A DNA stretch of 64,000 nucleotides from Erythrobacter sp. (lineage in GTDB: Bacteria > Pseudomonadota > Alphaproteobacteria > Sphingomonadales > Sphingomonadaceae), in NCBI GenBank assembly GCA_009993605.1, contig JAACTB010000014.1, positions 62,001-126,000 of the forward strand. The letters run 5' to 3'. The translations under genes and the position numbers were made by a program. Under the pieces are notes generated by a model. The model did not search any database. It saw only the letters and a program-made list of their open reading frames with translations, and was not told the DNA's origin. This document shows positions 7,343 through 16,309 of the stretch, in pieces. Each line of letters begins with the position of its first letter. Positions within the stretch are counted from its first letter, which is position 1.

Positions 7343-8698
7343 ATGCGCGCTCTTGCCTTCCTGCTCGCCTTTGTCGCTCTCACGCTTGCGAGCGCCCAGC
7401 CGGTCGCTGCCCAGTCGATCCTGCGCGATGCGGAGACCGAGGCGTTCCTGCGCGACATCTCGGAACCCCTGGTCGAGGCGGCGGGGCTGGAGCCCGGGAA
7501 TGTCGACATCGTCCTCATCAACGATCCCAGCATCAACGCCTTCGTCGCCGGGGGACAGGCGGTCTACATCCATTCCGGCCTGATCGATGCGGCGGACAGC
7601 GCCAACGAGGTCCAGGGCGTGATCGCGCACGAACTGGGCCATATCACCGGCGGCCATGTCGTCCGCTTCGGCGAGGGGATGAAGGCGGCGAGCGGGATCA
7701 CCCTGCTCTCGCTGCTCGCCGGGATCGGCGCCGCGCTCGCCGGAGCAGGCGATGCGGCGATGGCGGCCATGATGATGGGTCAGCGCGCCGCGATGGGCCA
7801 GTTCCTCGCCTTCACCCGCGTCCAGGAAAGCAGCGCCGACATGGCGGGCGCGCAATATCTGAAAGATGCAGGGATCACGGGGCGCGGATCGCTGAGCTTC
7901 TTCGGCAAATTGCAGAACCGCGAATATCGCTATGGCTACAGTCAGTCGGACGATGCCGCCTTCACGCGGACCCACCCGCTCTCGGGCGACCGCATTTCGG
8001 CCCTGCGCGGCGTCTATGAAAAGGACCCCGCCTGGGACGCGCCGCTGAACCCGGAATGGGAAAGCGAATTCGCCCGCGTGAAGGCGAAGCTGAAGGGCTA
8101 TATTTCCGAGCCGCGCTACACCTTGCGTGATTACCCGCAGACCGACCAGACCGTGCCCGCGCGCTATGCCCGTGCCTACGCCTATCATAAGACCGCGCAG
8201 GTCGATCGCGCGCTGACCGAAGCGGATTCGCTGCTCGCCGTCGATCCCGACGACCCGTATTTCCTCGAATTGAAGGGCCAGGTCCTGCTCGAATCCGGGC
8301 GGCCAGAAGAGGCGCTCGCGCCGCTGCGCAAGGCGACCGAACTGACCCTGTCCGATCCGCTGATTTCCTCCATGTTCGGCCACGCCCTGATCGCGACCGA
8401 GGACAAGAGCCATTTCGAAGAGGCCGAACAGGTGCTGCGCGCCTCGGTCGCGCGCGATCGCTACAATCCCTTCGCCTGGTATCAGCTAGGCATGGTTTAT
8501 GCCGCGCAGGGCGACCTGCCGCGCGCCCGCCTCGCCAGCGCGGAACAGCAGGTGATGAGCCGGCAATACGCGATGGCGCTGCGCAGCGCGCAGGCGGCAG
8601 AAGCGGGCCTGCCCAACGGATCGCCCGACTGGCTGCGGGCGCAGGACGTGGGGATGCAGGCGCGCGCCCTGCTCGAACAGCAGATGGACAAGCGCTGA
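7343..8698 (+). CDS. M48 family periplasmic metalloprotease with TPR repeats (BepA-like)
   Basis: 451 residues with a signal peptide ending at VAAQ (about 24). The zinc site HELGH (96-100) is followed by ESSADMAG, in which the Glu is the third ligand. A hydrophobic, Gly/Ala/Met-rich loop lies between them. Residues about 250-450 form tetratricopeptide repeats (for example PYFLELKGQVLLESGRPEEAL). This layout is that of BepA/YfgC, which edits and degrades misassembled outer-membrane proteins. An upstream GCAGGG lies at ribosome-binding distance from ATG 7343. The next gene, a DsbA-like oxidoreductase, starts 16 bases downstream. Confidence 0.92.
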   Translation: MRALAFLLAFVALTLASAQPVAAQSILRDAETEAFLRDISEPLVEAAGLEPGNVDIVLINDPSINAFVAGGQAVYIHSGLIDAADSANEVQGVIAHELGHITGGHVVRFGEGMKAASGITLLSLLAGIGAALAGAGDAAMAAMMMGQRAAMGQFLAFTRVQESSADMAGAQYLKDAGITGRGSLSFFGKLQNREYRYGYSQSDDAAFTRTHPLSGDRISALRGVYEKDPAWDAPLNPEWESEFARVKAKLKGYISEPRYTLRDYPQTDQTVPARYARAYAYHKTAQVDRALTEADSLLAVDPDDPYFLELKGQVLLESGRPEEALAPLRKATELTLSDPLISSMFGHALIATEDKSHFEEAEQVLRASVARDRYNPFAWYQLGMVYAAQGDLPRARLASAEQQVMSRQYAMALRSAQAAEAGLPNGSPDWLRAQDVGMQARALLEQQMDKR

Positions 8699-8714
8699 GG
8701 GGCCAAGACAGACT

Positions 8715-9419
8715 ATGCGGCAGTATTTCCTGACGGCGCTGATCGCGCTGGTGGCCGGCTTTGCCGGGGCGGCTGCGTGGTCGTTCACCGGATTGGGCAA
8801 CGCGCAGACGCGCCAGTATCTCGTATCCAATCCAGAGATCCTCCCCGAAATGGCGGAAGCTTTCCAGGCGGGCCAGGCGCAGGAGCGGCTGGCGGGTGTC
8901 AGGGACGAGGTTGTCGAACCGTTCCCCGGTGCCGTGCTCGGCAATCCCGATGGGTCGCGCACGCTGGTCAAGTTCACCGATTACGGATGCACTTATTGCA
9001 AGGCCAGCGAGCCCGACATCGCCCGCCTGATCGCCGAGGATCCCCAAGTGAAGGTGGTGGTCCGCGAATGGCCGATCTTCGAGGGGAGCGAGGAGGCGGC
9101 GCGCATGGCGCTCGCCGCGGCGATGCAGGGAAAATATCCCGCCTTCTACAAGGCGATGTTCGCGCTCGGCCCGCCCAGTCCCGCGACTGTCGAGGCAGCG
9201 GCCAAAACCGCTGCCCTGGACCTGCAACGCGCCCGCACCGATGCTGCAAGCGACCGGGTCAGTGCCGAACTCGCCCGCAACATGGCCTTGGCGCGCGAAT
9301 TGGGCTTTTCCGGCACGCCGAGCTGGGTCGCGGGTGGCCGCGTGCTGGAAGGCGCGGTCGGGTATGACGCGCTGGCCGATGCGCTTGCGGATGAAGGCGG
9401 TTCGGCGGCAACCGGCTGA
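8715..9419 (+). CDS. DsbA family thiol oxidoreductase
   Basis: 234 residues with an N-terminal signal or anchor helix (residues 5-25). The thioredoxin-fold active site is CTYC (92-95) in FTDYGCTYCKASEPD, and the cis-proline loop is SGTPSWV near residue 200. An alpha-helical insertion lies between the two, as in the DsbA/Com1 group. It is expected to form or isomerise disulfides in exported proteins. It lies between two M48 metalloproteases, and its TGA overlaps the next ATG by one base, so it is part of an envelope quality-control operon. Confidence 0.93.
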   Translation: MRQYFLTALIALVAGFAGAAAWSFTGLGNAQTRQYLVSNPEILPEMAEAFQAGQAQERLAGVRDEVVEPFPGAVLGNPDGSRTLVKFTDYGCTYCKASEPDIARLIAEDPQVKVVVREWPIFEGSEEAARMALAAAMQGKYPAFYKAMFALGPPSPATVEAAAKTAALDLQRARTDAASDRVSAELARNMALARELGFSGTPSWVAGGRVLEGAVGYDALADALADEGGSAATG

Positions 9420-10381
9420 TGCTTCGGCGCGCGTTCCTGTGTGTCGTGCTGCTGGCTGCCGGGATCGCGCCTGCCCATGCGCAATCCCCAAAGCTCAGCG
9501 AGATCGAAGCCTTGCAAGCGCGCGATATCCATCTATTCCGCATTGGCTGGAAACTCGCCACCGGGAACGCGCCTTATTGTGCGGATGCGGCCCCTGCGAT
9601 CGGCGCGCTGTTCCATGACGCCGCCTCCTACGGGAAGCCCGACAGGGTGCGCCGAGAATTGGGACTCGTCGGCGATATCGCAGTGCAGGCGGTCGCGCCC
9701 GGATCGCCCGCCGCCGCAGCCGGGCTGACGCGCAATGCCGCGCTGCTCGATCTGAATGGGGCGATCCTGTCCGACGCCTTTCCGCCAAGCGATCCGCGCT
9801 GGCAGCGCATGGTGAGCGTCAACGCCGCCATCGACGCCGCGCTGACGGAGGGTCCGGCCCGGTTCGGATGGGCGAGTGCGGGCGAAACCCCGACAGCAGC
9901 GACGATTACGGGCGTCCTCGCCTGCCCGAGCCGCTTCGAGGTTCTCGACGGGGGCAAGCGCGCCGTTGCCGATGGCAGCCGCGTGATCTTCGGGCGCGAT
10001 TTCGCCGGGTTCGCCTATGCCGAAGACGAGTTCGCCGCCGCCGTGGCGCACGAGCTGGCGCACAACCTCCTCAAGCATCGCAGGATGTTCGATGCGGTCG
10101 GGCGCAGCCAGTCGCTGGTCCGCCTGACCGAGCGCGATGCCGACCGGATGATGCCCTGGATTCTTTACAATGCCGGCTACGATCCGCGCGCGGCGGTCCG
10201 CTTCATGACGCGCTGGGGCCCGAAATATGGCGGCGGCCTGCTGAGAGGCCGCAGCCATGACGGGTGGGACGAGCGCGTCGAATTCATCGAGGCGGAGATC
10301 GCGACCATGGAAGCCGCGCTCGCCGAAACCGGCGCGGCGGACTGGTCGCAGCGTTTCGTCCCGATGGCGAAACCGGAATAA
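9419..10381 (+). CDS. Exported M48-like metallopeptidase with a PDZ-like segment
   Basis: 320 residues with a signal peptide (cleavage near AHAQ, about 22). A PDZ-like stretch (about 84-120: AVQAVAPGSPAAAAGL, LLDLNG) precedes the zinc motif HELAHN (211-216). LTERDADRMMPW after it supplies a Glu in the position of the third M48 ligand. The protein is shorter than the upstream M48 gene and has no TPR part. It starts in the stop codon of the DsbA-like gene (TGATG) and ends 4 bases before a convergent gene. A periplasmic protease role is inferred. Confidence 0.82.
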   Translation: MLRRAFLCVVLLAAGIAPAHAQSPKLSEIEALQARDIHLFRIGWKLATGNAPYCADAAPAIGALFHDAASYGKPDRVRRELGLVGDIAVQAVAPGSPAAAAGLTRNAALLDLNGAILSDAFPPSDPRWQRMVSVNAAIDAALTEGPARFGWASAGETPTAATITGVLACPSRFEVLDGGKRAVADGSRVIFGRDFAGFAYAEDEFAAAVAHELAHNLLKHRRMFDAVGRSQSLVRLTERDADRMMPWILYNAGYDPRAAVRFMTRWGPKYGGGLLRGRSHDGWDERVEFIEAEIATMEAALAETGAADWSQRFVPMAKPE

Positions 10382-10385
10382 CGGA

Positions 10386-11006
10386 TCAGGCCGCTTCCTC
10401 CTCCGCGACCGCCTTGGCGTAGAGCGAAGCGAGCGGCTTCGCCATCACGCGGCGCACCATCGGTTCGAAGAATTCGAGGGGCTCGCTCTCGTAATCGGGA
10501 TCGAACGCCGCCTGGTCGTATTTCTCGCAGAATTCGCGGCACGCTTCGAAATGCGGATTGTCGCGGAACGCATCGCGGGCGTTCTTATCCATGCCGAGAT
10601 GGTGGAAATAGTAATAGCCCTGGAAAGCGCCGTGATTCTGGCAGATCCAGTGCAGTTCGTCGCTGACGAAGGGCTTCAGGATCGACGCGGCGACTTCGGG
10701 GTGATTGTAGCTTCCCAGAGTGTCGCCGATATCGTGCAGCAACGCCATCACGACATAGCTCTCATCCCGCCCGTCACGATGGGCGCGGGTCGCGGTTTGA
10801 AGCGAATGTTCGAGGCGGCAGACCGGAAATCCGCCGAAATCCCCGTCGAGCAGTTTGAGATGGTCGAGCACACGGTCGGGCAATCCCTTGGCGAAAGCGC
10901 GATATTCGCCCCCGATGATCGCCCAGTCTTCCTTCGTGCCTTCCTTCATTTCGCGGAATTTGGCCCGTTCCGCCATCGCGTGGGGCACCTGTTCGCTCAC
11001 ATCCAT
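10386..11006 (-). CDS. HD-domain protein, PhnZ/MIOX-like
   Basis: 206 residues with no export signal. The metal-binding pattern is present: an early His in CRLEHSLQTATRAH (about 63-76), the HD pair in VMALLHDIGDTLG (about 86-98), then NHGAFQGYYYFHHLGMD (about 123-139). Spacing and the FQGYYYFHH segment recall HD-domain mixed-valent di-iron oxygenases (PhnZ, myo-inositol oxygenase) more than ordinary HD phosphohydrolases, but the substrate is unknown. It is convergent with the M48-like gene and divergent from the sensor kinase gene at 11090. Confidence 0.82.
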   Translation of the reverse strand: MDVSEQVPHAMAERAKFREMKEGTKEDWAIIGGEYRAFAKGLPDRVLDHLKLLDGDFGGFPVCRLEHSLQTATRAHRDGRDESYVVMALLHDIGDTLGSYNHPEVAASILKPFVSDELHWICQNHGAFQGYYYFHHLGMDKNARDAFRDNPHFEACREFCEKYDQAAFDPDYESEPLEFFEPMVRRVMAKPLASLYAKAVAEEEAA

Positions 11007-11089
11007 CGCATCTCTCCCTCGCTCCGGCTGGAAAGCCGCAGTCTAGCGGCTGGTCAGCCTCGCGGCAAATGGTCTAAAGCGACGGCATA

Positions 11090-12319
11090 ATGGCCGTCCT
11101 GCCCATCCAGCCGACCCCGTTCTTCGCGGACAAGAACCGCGCGTTCTGGTTGCTCCAGAGCGCGGGCTGGGGCGGCGCCTTCCTGCTGCGCGCGATTACG
11201 GGCCTGGTCGGCGGGCAGGACTGGAGCTTCCTCGTCAATGTCGCGATCGAGGCGGTGACGGGGTTTTCGATCAGCCTGGTCCTCTCGGTCATCTACCAGC
11301 GCCTGATCTCGGTCCGCCCGCTGGTCACCTGGGCCTCGACCATGCTGGTCCTGCTGGTGGGCGTGGCCATCTTCACCTTCATCATCGCCTGGGTCACCAG
11401 CCTCACGCGCGCGAGCTTCGATGGCGATTTCGTCGCGCTCTATATCGGTTTCCTGATCTGGCCGCTGGCGCTCTTGGGCGCGTGGTCGGCGCTCTATTTC
11501 GCGATCAACTATTTCCTCCAGATCGAGGAGCAGGCCGACCGGCTGGAGCGATTGGAGATGCAGGCGACCAGCGCGCAGCTTGCCATGCTGCGCTATCAGT
11601 TGAACCCGCATTTCCTGTTCAACACGCTGAATTCGATCAGCACGCTAGTGCTGCTGAAACAGACCGCGCCCGCCAATGCGATGCTGACGCGCCTCTCTAG
11701 CTTCCTGCGCCACACGCTCGTCACCGAACCGGGGGGCAAGGTGACGGTGGAACAGGAGGTGGAGATGCTGAAGCTCTATCTCGATATCGAGCGGATGCGG
11801 TTCGAGGATCGCCTGCAGACCGAATTCCGCCTGGAACCGGGCGCGGGCGATGCCTGTATCCCCTCCATGCTGCTGCAACCGCTGGTCGAAAACGCGATCA
11901 AATACGGCGTCTCCCCGCAGGAGGACGGCGCGATGATTTCCGTGGTTGCGCAGATCGTGGGCAGCCGCCTGCGCGTCACCATCACCGATACCGGCCCCGG
12001 CATCCATCACAACGTCCGGGGCGATCCGGCGCGTGGGGAAAGCGGCATTCCCACAGGGATGCTCGACCGTTCGCGCCGCACCACCTCCACCGGCGTCGGC
12101 CTCGCCAATATCCGCGACCGTCTGGCGCAGGCCTATGGCGATGATCACCGGTTCGAAATCCGTTCACCCGACAGCGGCGGCTTTGCCGTCATGATCGAAA
12201 TTCCCTTCGAATCCGCCGAAGACGCGGCGGCTTCCCCCTCTTCCACCCCCCAGGCCCGGCAAGCGGTTTCCCCCCCGAAACTTGCCGCCCTGCCTTCCGA
12301 GAAAGCCTCCCCCGCATGA
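11090..12319 (+). CDS. LytS-type membrane sensor histidine kinase
   Basis: 409 residues. About four transmembrane helices (residues 20-145) lead into a His_kinase (PF06580) domain. The phosphorylated His is in RYQLNPHFLFN (His 174). The ATP-binding part shows LLQPLVENAIKYG (N box) and DTGPGI plus GVGLANIRDRL (G boxes). A Pro/Ser-rich tail closes the protein. No periplasmic sensor domain is evident, so the signal is probably sensed in the membrane. The gene overlaps the next, a LytTR regulator, by 4 bp (ATGA). Confidence 0.92.
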   Translation: MAVLPIQPTPFFADKNRAFWLLQSAGWGGAFLLRAITGLVGGQDWSFLVNVAIEAVTGFSISLVLSVIYQRLISVRPLVTWASTMLVLLVGVAIFTFIIAWVTSLTRASFDGDFVALYIGFLIWPLALLGAWSALYFAINYFLQIEEQADRLERLEMQATSAQLAMLRYQLNPHFLFNTLNSISTLVLLKQTAPANAMLTRLSSFLRHTLVTEPGGKVTVEQEVEMLKLYLDIERMRFEDRLQTEFRLEPGAGDACIPSMLLQPLVENAIKYGVSPQEDGAMISVVAQIVGSRLRVTITDTGPGIHHNVRGDPARGESGIPTGMLDRSRRTTSTGVGLANIRDRLAQAYGDDHRFEIRSPDSGGFAVMIEIPFESAEDAAASPSSTPQARQAVSPPKLAALPSEKASPA

Positions 12320-13113
12320 CCATCCGCACGCTCATCGTCGACGACGAGAAACTCGCCATCCAGGGCCTCCAGGTGCGCCTCGAACCCTTCGACGATGTCG
12401 AGGTGATCGACACCTGCCAGAACGGACGCGAGGCGATCCGCGCGATCAAGACCCAGAAGCCCGACCTCGTCTTCCTCGACATTCAGATGCCCGGTTTCGA
12501 CGGCTTCTCGGTCGTACAGGGGGTGATGGAGATCGACCCGCCGCTGTTCGTCTTCGTCACCGCCTATCAGGAACACGCCATCCGCGCCTTCGAGGCGAAT
12601 GCCGTCAACTACCTGATGAAGCCCGTGGACGAGGACAAGCTTGCCGACACGATCGAGCGCGTGCGCGTGCGCTTGTCGGAGAAGAAATCCTCCGAAGAAG
12701 CCGAAAAGCTGATGAACGTCCTCTCCGAAGTCGCGCCCGAAGCGGCGGAGGAATTCACCGGCGAGGAAGGCGATGCCGCCGGCCGTTACGAGAAGCTCAT
12801 CAACGTCAAGGATCGCGGGCAGATCTTCCGCGTCGAAGTCGGCACGATCGAGCATATCGAGGCGGCAGGCGATTACATGTGCATCTATACCGGCGACAAT
12901 TCGCTGATCCTGCGCGAGACGATGAAGGATCTCGAACGCCGCCTCGACCCGCGCAAGTTCCAGCGCGTGCACCGCTCGACCATCGTCAATCTCGATCAGG
13001 TGCGCCAGGTGAAGCCGCACACCAATGGCGAGTGCTTCCTGGTGCTCGATTCGGGTGCCGAGGTGAAGGTCAGCCGCAGCTATCGCGACGTCGTCGCCCG
13101 GTTCGTGCATTGA
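12316..13113 (+). CDS. LytTR-type response regulator
   Basis: 265 residues. An N-terminal receiver domain has the acidic pocket DDE (9-11), phosphoacceptor Asp 55 in LVFLDIQMPG, a Thr in FVTAYQEH and the Lys in NYLMKPVDEDK. The C-terminal LytTR DNA-binding domain (about 155-262) has the HIEAAGDYMCIYT and FQRVHRSTIVNLDQV motifs. Translation is coupled to the upstream LytS-type kinase. LytTR proteins bind pairs of short direct repeats; no target can be assigned here. Confidence 0.94.
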   Translation: MTIRTLIVDDEKLAIQGLQVRLEPFDDVEVIDTCQNGREAIRAIKTQKPDLVFLDIQMPGFDGFSVVQGVMEIDPPLFVFVTAYQEHAIRAFEANAVNYLMKPVDEDKLADTIERVRVRLSEKKSSEEAEKLMNVLSEVAPEAAEEFTGEEGDAAGRYEKLINVKDRGQIFRVEVGTIEHIEAAGDYMCIYTGDNSLILRETMKDLERRLDPRKFQRVHRSTIVNLDQVRQVKPHTNGECFLVLDSGAEVKVSRSYRDVVARFVH

Positions 13114-13135
13114 GCGACGCAAGCGGGGGGCGGGC

Positions 13136-14245
13136 ATGACGGTCGGGGCAGGTTCGGAACCGCGGGCGCGCCGGATAGAACGGGGCGGGTTCGTCCTTTT
13201 TCTGGCGCTCGTCACGATCGGGCTGATCTGGGTGGCGTGGCCGTTCGCCTCGGCGATCCTGTGGGCCGCGCTGGCCGCAATCATCTTCCAGCCTCTGTTC
13301 GCGCTGTTCCAGCGGCATCTGGGGGGCAGCAACCGGGCCGCCATCCTGACGCTGCTCGCCGTGACCGTCCTCGTGATCGTGCCGGCGATCTGGATCGGGA
13401 ACATCATCGTCGATCAGGGGACCCGGCTCTATATCGCCTTGCAGAACCAGCAGATCGATCCCGCCGCCGCCTTCGACCGGGTGCATGACGCGCTTCCTCT
13501 GAGCTGGCAGCGCATGATCGACGGGGCCGGGTATGGCGATTTCCGCGTGCTGCAGGAACGCGTCTCGCAATTCACCGAAGAAGCCTTGATGATCGCGGGC
13601 CGCTCCGCCCTGTCGATCGGCGGCAGCGCGTTTTCCTTCGTTCTCTCGCTCGGCGTGGGGCTCTACGTCCTCTATTTCCTCCTTCGCGACGGGCAGCGTA
13701 TCGGCCCTGCGATCCGCGATGCGCTGCCGCTCGAACCCCGGACGGCGCACGATCTGGCCGAACGCTTCGCGATCGTGGTGCGTGCGACGATCAAGGGGTC
13801 GGTCGTGGTCGGGCTGGTGCAGGGCGCCTTGGGCGCGATCACCTTCGCCATCGTTGGAATGCCCGCCGCCGCGCTGTTCGGCGTGCTGATGGCGATCTTC
13901 TCGCTGCTGCCCGCGCTCGGCCCCGCGATCGTGTGGATCCCGGTCGCAATCTATCTCGCGGCGATCGGGGAATACTGGCAGACCGCGGTCGTGATCGGAT
14001 CGGGCGTCGGCGTGATCGGAATGGCCGACAATATCCTTCGGCCGATCCTCGTGGGCCGCGATACGGGCATTCCCGATTGGGTCGTCCTGGTGACGACCTT
14101 GGGCGGCATCGCCACGCTGGGCCTCAGCGGCATCGTCGTCGGCCCGCTGCTCGCCGGACTGTTCCTGACCGGATGGGCGATCTTGAGCGAGCAGCGTGGG
14201 ATGGCCCGCCACCCCGATCCGCTCCCCGAAGGAGACCATTCATGA
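13136..14245 (+). CDS. AI-2E/PerM family membrane protein
   Basis: 369 residues with eight or so transmembrane helices and the hydrophilic segment (about 120-190) that separates the N-terminal and C-terminal membrane bundles in PF01594. The C-terminal signature includes ALFGVLMAIFSLLPALGPAIVW and DNILRPILVGRDTGIP. The family name comes from an AI-2 exporter, but most members are permeases of unknown substrate, some linked to Na/H exchange. There is no lux gene nearby, so a quorum-sensing role should not be assumed. The TGA overlaps the nadC ATG. Confidence 0.9.
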   Translation: MTVGAGSEPRARRIERGGFVLFLALVTIGLIWVAWPFASAILWAALAAIIFQPLFALFQRHLGGSNRAAILTLLAVTVLVIVPAIWIGNIIVDQGTRLYIALQNQQIDPAAAFDRVHDALPLSWQRMIDGAGYGDFRVLQERVSQFTEEALMIAGRSALSIGGSAFSFVLSLGVGLYVLYFLLRDGQRIGPAIRDALPLEPRTAHDLAERFAIVVRATIKGSVVVGLVQGALGAITFAIVGMPAAALFGVLMAIFSLLPALGPAIVWIPVAIYLAAIGEYWQTAVVIGSGVGVIGMADNILRPILVGRDTGIPDWVVLVTTLGGIATLGLSGIVVGPLLAGLFLTGWAILSEQRGMARHPDPLPEGDHS

Positions 14246-15111
14246 CCGACACCGCCTGGACTCTTCCCGGCTTCGATCTCGATCGCTTCGTGCAGGAGAC
14301 GCTCGCGGAGGATCTGGGCGAGGGGCTCCCCGGGGGCGGGCGCGATGTCACCAGCGAAAGCGTGATCCCTGACGATGCGCGCTTTTCCGGCGTCATGGAC
14401 AGCCGCGATGCGATCCGGGTGGCGGGCCTGCCGGTGGCCGCCGCCTTCTTCCGCGCGCTCGACCCCGATATGGAGATCGCGATCCTGGTCGAGGAAGGCG
14501 CCGCGATCGCGCCCGGCACCGATCTGATGCGCCTCACCGGCAATGCCCGCGCCATGCTGACGGCGGAGCGCAGCGCGCTCAACACCGTCCAGCACCTCTC
14601 CGGCATCGCCACCATGGTCGCAGACTATGTCGCCGCGATGGACAATCCCGACTGCACCCTGCTGGATACCCGCAAGACCATTCCCGGCCTGCGCCATCTC
14701 GAGAAATACGCCGTGCGGATGGGCGGCGGGTCGAACCACCGCATGGGGTTGTGGGACGCTGCGATGATCAAGGACAACCACGTCCTCGTCGCCGGCAGCG
14801 TGGGCGAGGCAGTGCGCCGCGCGGTCGACGCCGGGGTCGCGGAGATCATCTGCGAGGTCGACCGGATCGACCAGATCGAGCCCGCGCTGGAAGCCGGCGC
14901 GACCCGGCTGCTGCTCGACAATATGGACCCGCCGACCTTGCGCGAAGCCGTCTCGCTCGTGGCGGGCCGCGTACCCACCGAAGCGAGCGGCGGCATCGCG
15001 CTCGACACCATCCGCGCCAAGGCGGCGACGGGCGTGGATTACGTCTCGGTCGGTCGCCTCACCCAGAGCGCGCCTGCCGCCGATATCGGTCTCGACTTTA
15101 CGCCCTTGTGA
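14242..15111 (+). CDS. nadC: Nicotinate-nucleotide pyrophosphorylase (carboxylating)
   Basis: 289 residues, typical for quinolinate phosphoribosyltransferase, which makes nicotinate mononucleotide from quinolinate and PRPP in de novo NAD synthesis. Signatures: LTAERSALNTVQHLSGIAT (about 111-129), LDTRKTIPGLRHLEKYAVRMGGG (split; about 140-162), HRMGLWDAAMIKDNH (about 164-178) and the C-terminal EASGGI. The ATG at 14242 is preceded by GGAGA and overlaps the preceding stop. nadA and nadB are not in the window. Confidence 0.96.
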   Translation: MTDTAWTLPGFDLDRFVQETLAEDLGEGLPGGGRDVTSESVIPDDARFSGVMDSRDAIRVAGLPVAAAFFRALDPDMEIAILVEEGAAIAPGTDLMRLTGNARAMLTAERSALNTVQHLSGIATMVADYVAAMDNPDCTLLDTRKTIPGLRHLEKYAVRMGGGSNHRMGLWDAAMIKDNHVLVAGSVGEAVRRAVDAGVAEIICEVDRIDQIEPALEAGATRLLLDNMDPPTLREAVSLVAGRVPTEASGGIALDTIRAKAATGVDYVSVGRLTQSAPAADIGLDFTPL

Positions 15112-15154
15112 AACCGCGCCATGACTGCGATCCGACAGAGGGGGGTACGTAATC

Positions 15155-15592
15155 ATGAAACCGGCAGCGATCAGGAAATTCGACTGGCTCTATCTCGGCT
15201 CCATCGCCGTGGGCGTCTTGGGCTTCGCGCTCACTTACGGCACTCTCGCCGATAGCGTCAGCGCCGAGCTGACCGCCAGCGGAATGGAAGGCGCGGCGGG
15301 CGGGTTCCTCATCGGCAGTATGCTGGTCGGCGTGGCCATCAACGTCGCGCTGTGGTTCCTGATCTCGGTCCTGCGGATCGGCTTCGTCAAATGGATCCTC
15401 ATGCTCTTCGTCGCTTGGGGGCTGTTGTCGTTCGGCATTTCGATCGCAAGCGGACAGGCGCCGGCGCTGAACCTCGTCATCGGGGCGATAAGTTCGATCA
15501 TGGTGGTCGCATCCGTCTATTTCCTGTTCCAGCCCGAAGCGACCGCCTGGCTGGCGCAGAAGCGCGGCGACGATGGGGCGACCGGCGAATAG
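15155..15592 (+). CDS. Four-helix membrane protein of unknown function
   Basis: 145 residues with four hydrophobic helices (about 12-30, 48-72, 78-96, 104-125) and a short charged C-terminus. The opening MKPAAIRKFDWLYLGS and the layout are common for small sphingomonad inner-membrane proteins; no named family is recognised. A GGGGG stretch upstream of the ATG at 15155 may serve as ribosome binding site. The 3' end overlaps the RNase T2 gene by 20 bp in a different frame. Confidence 0.75.
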   Translation: MKPAAIRKFDWLYLGSIAVGVLGFALTYGTLADSVSAELTASGMEGAAGGFLIGSMLVGVAINVALWFLISVLRIGFVKWILMLFVAWGLLSFGISIASGQAPALNLVIGAISSIMVVASVYFLFQPEATAWLAQKRGDDGATGE

Positions 15593-16307
15593 GTTCCGGC
15601 GGCGCGGCGCCCTCGCGCTCGGTTGCGCAGGGGCCCTACTCGCGCTCGCAACGCCGCTTCATGCGCAGGCCTATCAGTGTTCTCTGCCCCGGACGGCGAG
15701 CGTACCCGCGATTCCGCGCAACGGACCGGAGCGGCAGATGCCCGTCACCGGCTACACGCTGGCCGTAAGCTGGTCGCCCGAATTCTGCCGCGCGCGGACG
15801 AGCGATTCGAGCGAGGCGCGGCAATGTTCGGGGCGCAGCGGACGCTTCGGCTTCGTCCTCCACGGATTATGGCCCGACGGCGCGCGCGGCTGGCCGCAAT
15901 GGTGCGGGACCGACGCCCGACCGACCGGAGCCGAGATCGCCGCCCAGCTCTGCCGCAGCCCGTCCGCCCGGCTCGTGGCGCGGCAATGGGCCAAGCACGG
16001 CGCCTGCATGACTCGGAGCCCGCGCACCTATTATCGGGTCAGCGCGATCCTCTATGACGGGCTTCGCTGGCCCGATTTCGACCGCCTCTCGCGCAAGCCC
16101 GATCTGACCGCGGGCGATGTGCGCGACTGGTTCGCAGCTGCCAACCGCGGTTGGCCGCCAAAAGCGGTGGGCGTGAAGCTGAACAAGCGCGGCTGGCTGG
16201 AGGAATTGCGGCTCTGCTACGACCGCCGCTCCATGCCTGCGCGCTGCGACAGGGGGCGGTTCGGGCCTGCGGACGGGGCGGCGGTGAAGATCTGGCGGGG
16301 CCTTTGA
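15573..16307 (+). CDS. Secreted ribonuclease T2 family protein
   Basis: 244 residues. An arginine-rich N-terminus and hydrophobic signal peptide (about 12-31, ending LHAQA) lead to an RNase T2 fold. The two catalytic segments are CAS1-like FVLHGLWPDG (His 97) and CAS2-like AKHGAC (His 142). Several Cys pairs are consistent with an exported, disulfide-bonded enzyme. Its role is probably nutrient scavenging from RNA in the periplasm. It overlaps the upstream membrane-protein gene by 20 bp and ends 2 bp before convergent tadA. Confidence 0.92.
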   Translation: MGRPANRFRRRGALALGCAGALLALATPLHAQAYQCSLPRTASVPAIPRNGPERQMPVTGYTLAVSWSPEFCRARTSDSSEARQCSGRSGRFGFVLHGLWPDGARGWPQWCGTDARPTGAEIAAQLCRSPSARLVARQWAKHGACMTRSPRTYYRVSAILYDGLRWPDFDRLSRKPDLTAGDVRDWFAAANRGWPPKAVGVKLNKRGWLEELRLCYDRRSMPARCDRGRFGPADGAAVKIWRGL

Positions 16308-16309
16308 AA

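Noticed and set aside
13136-14245. Quorum-sensing AI-2 exporter role for the AI-2E family gene
   Set aside because: The family name is historical; no lux genes are near and most members have other or unknown substrates.
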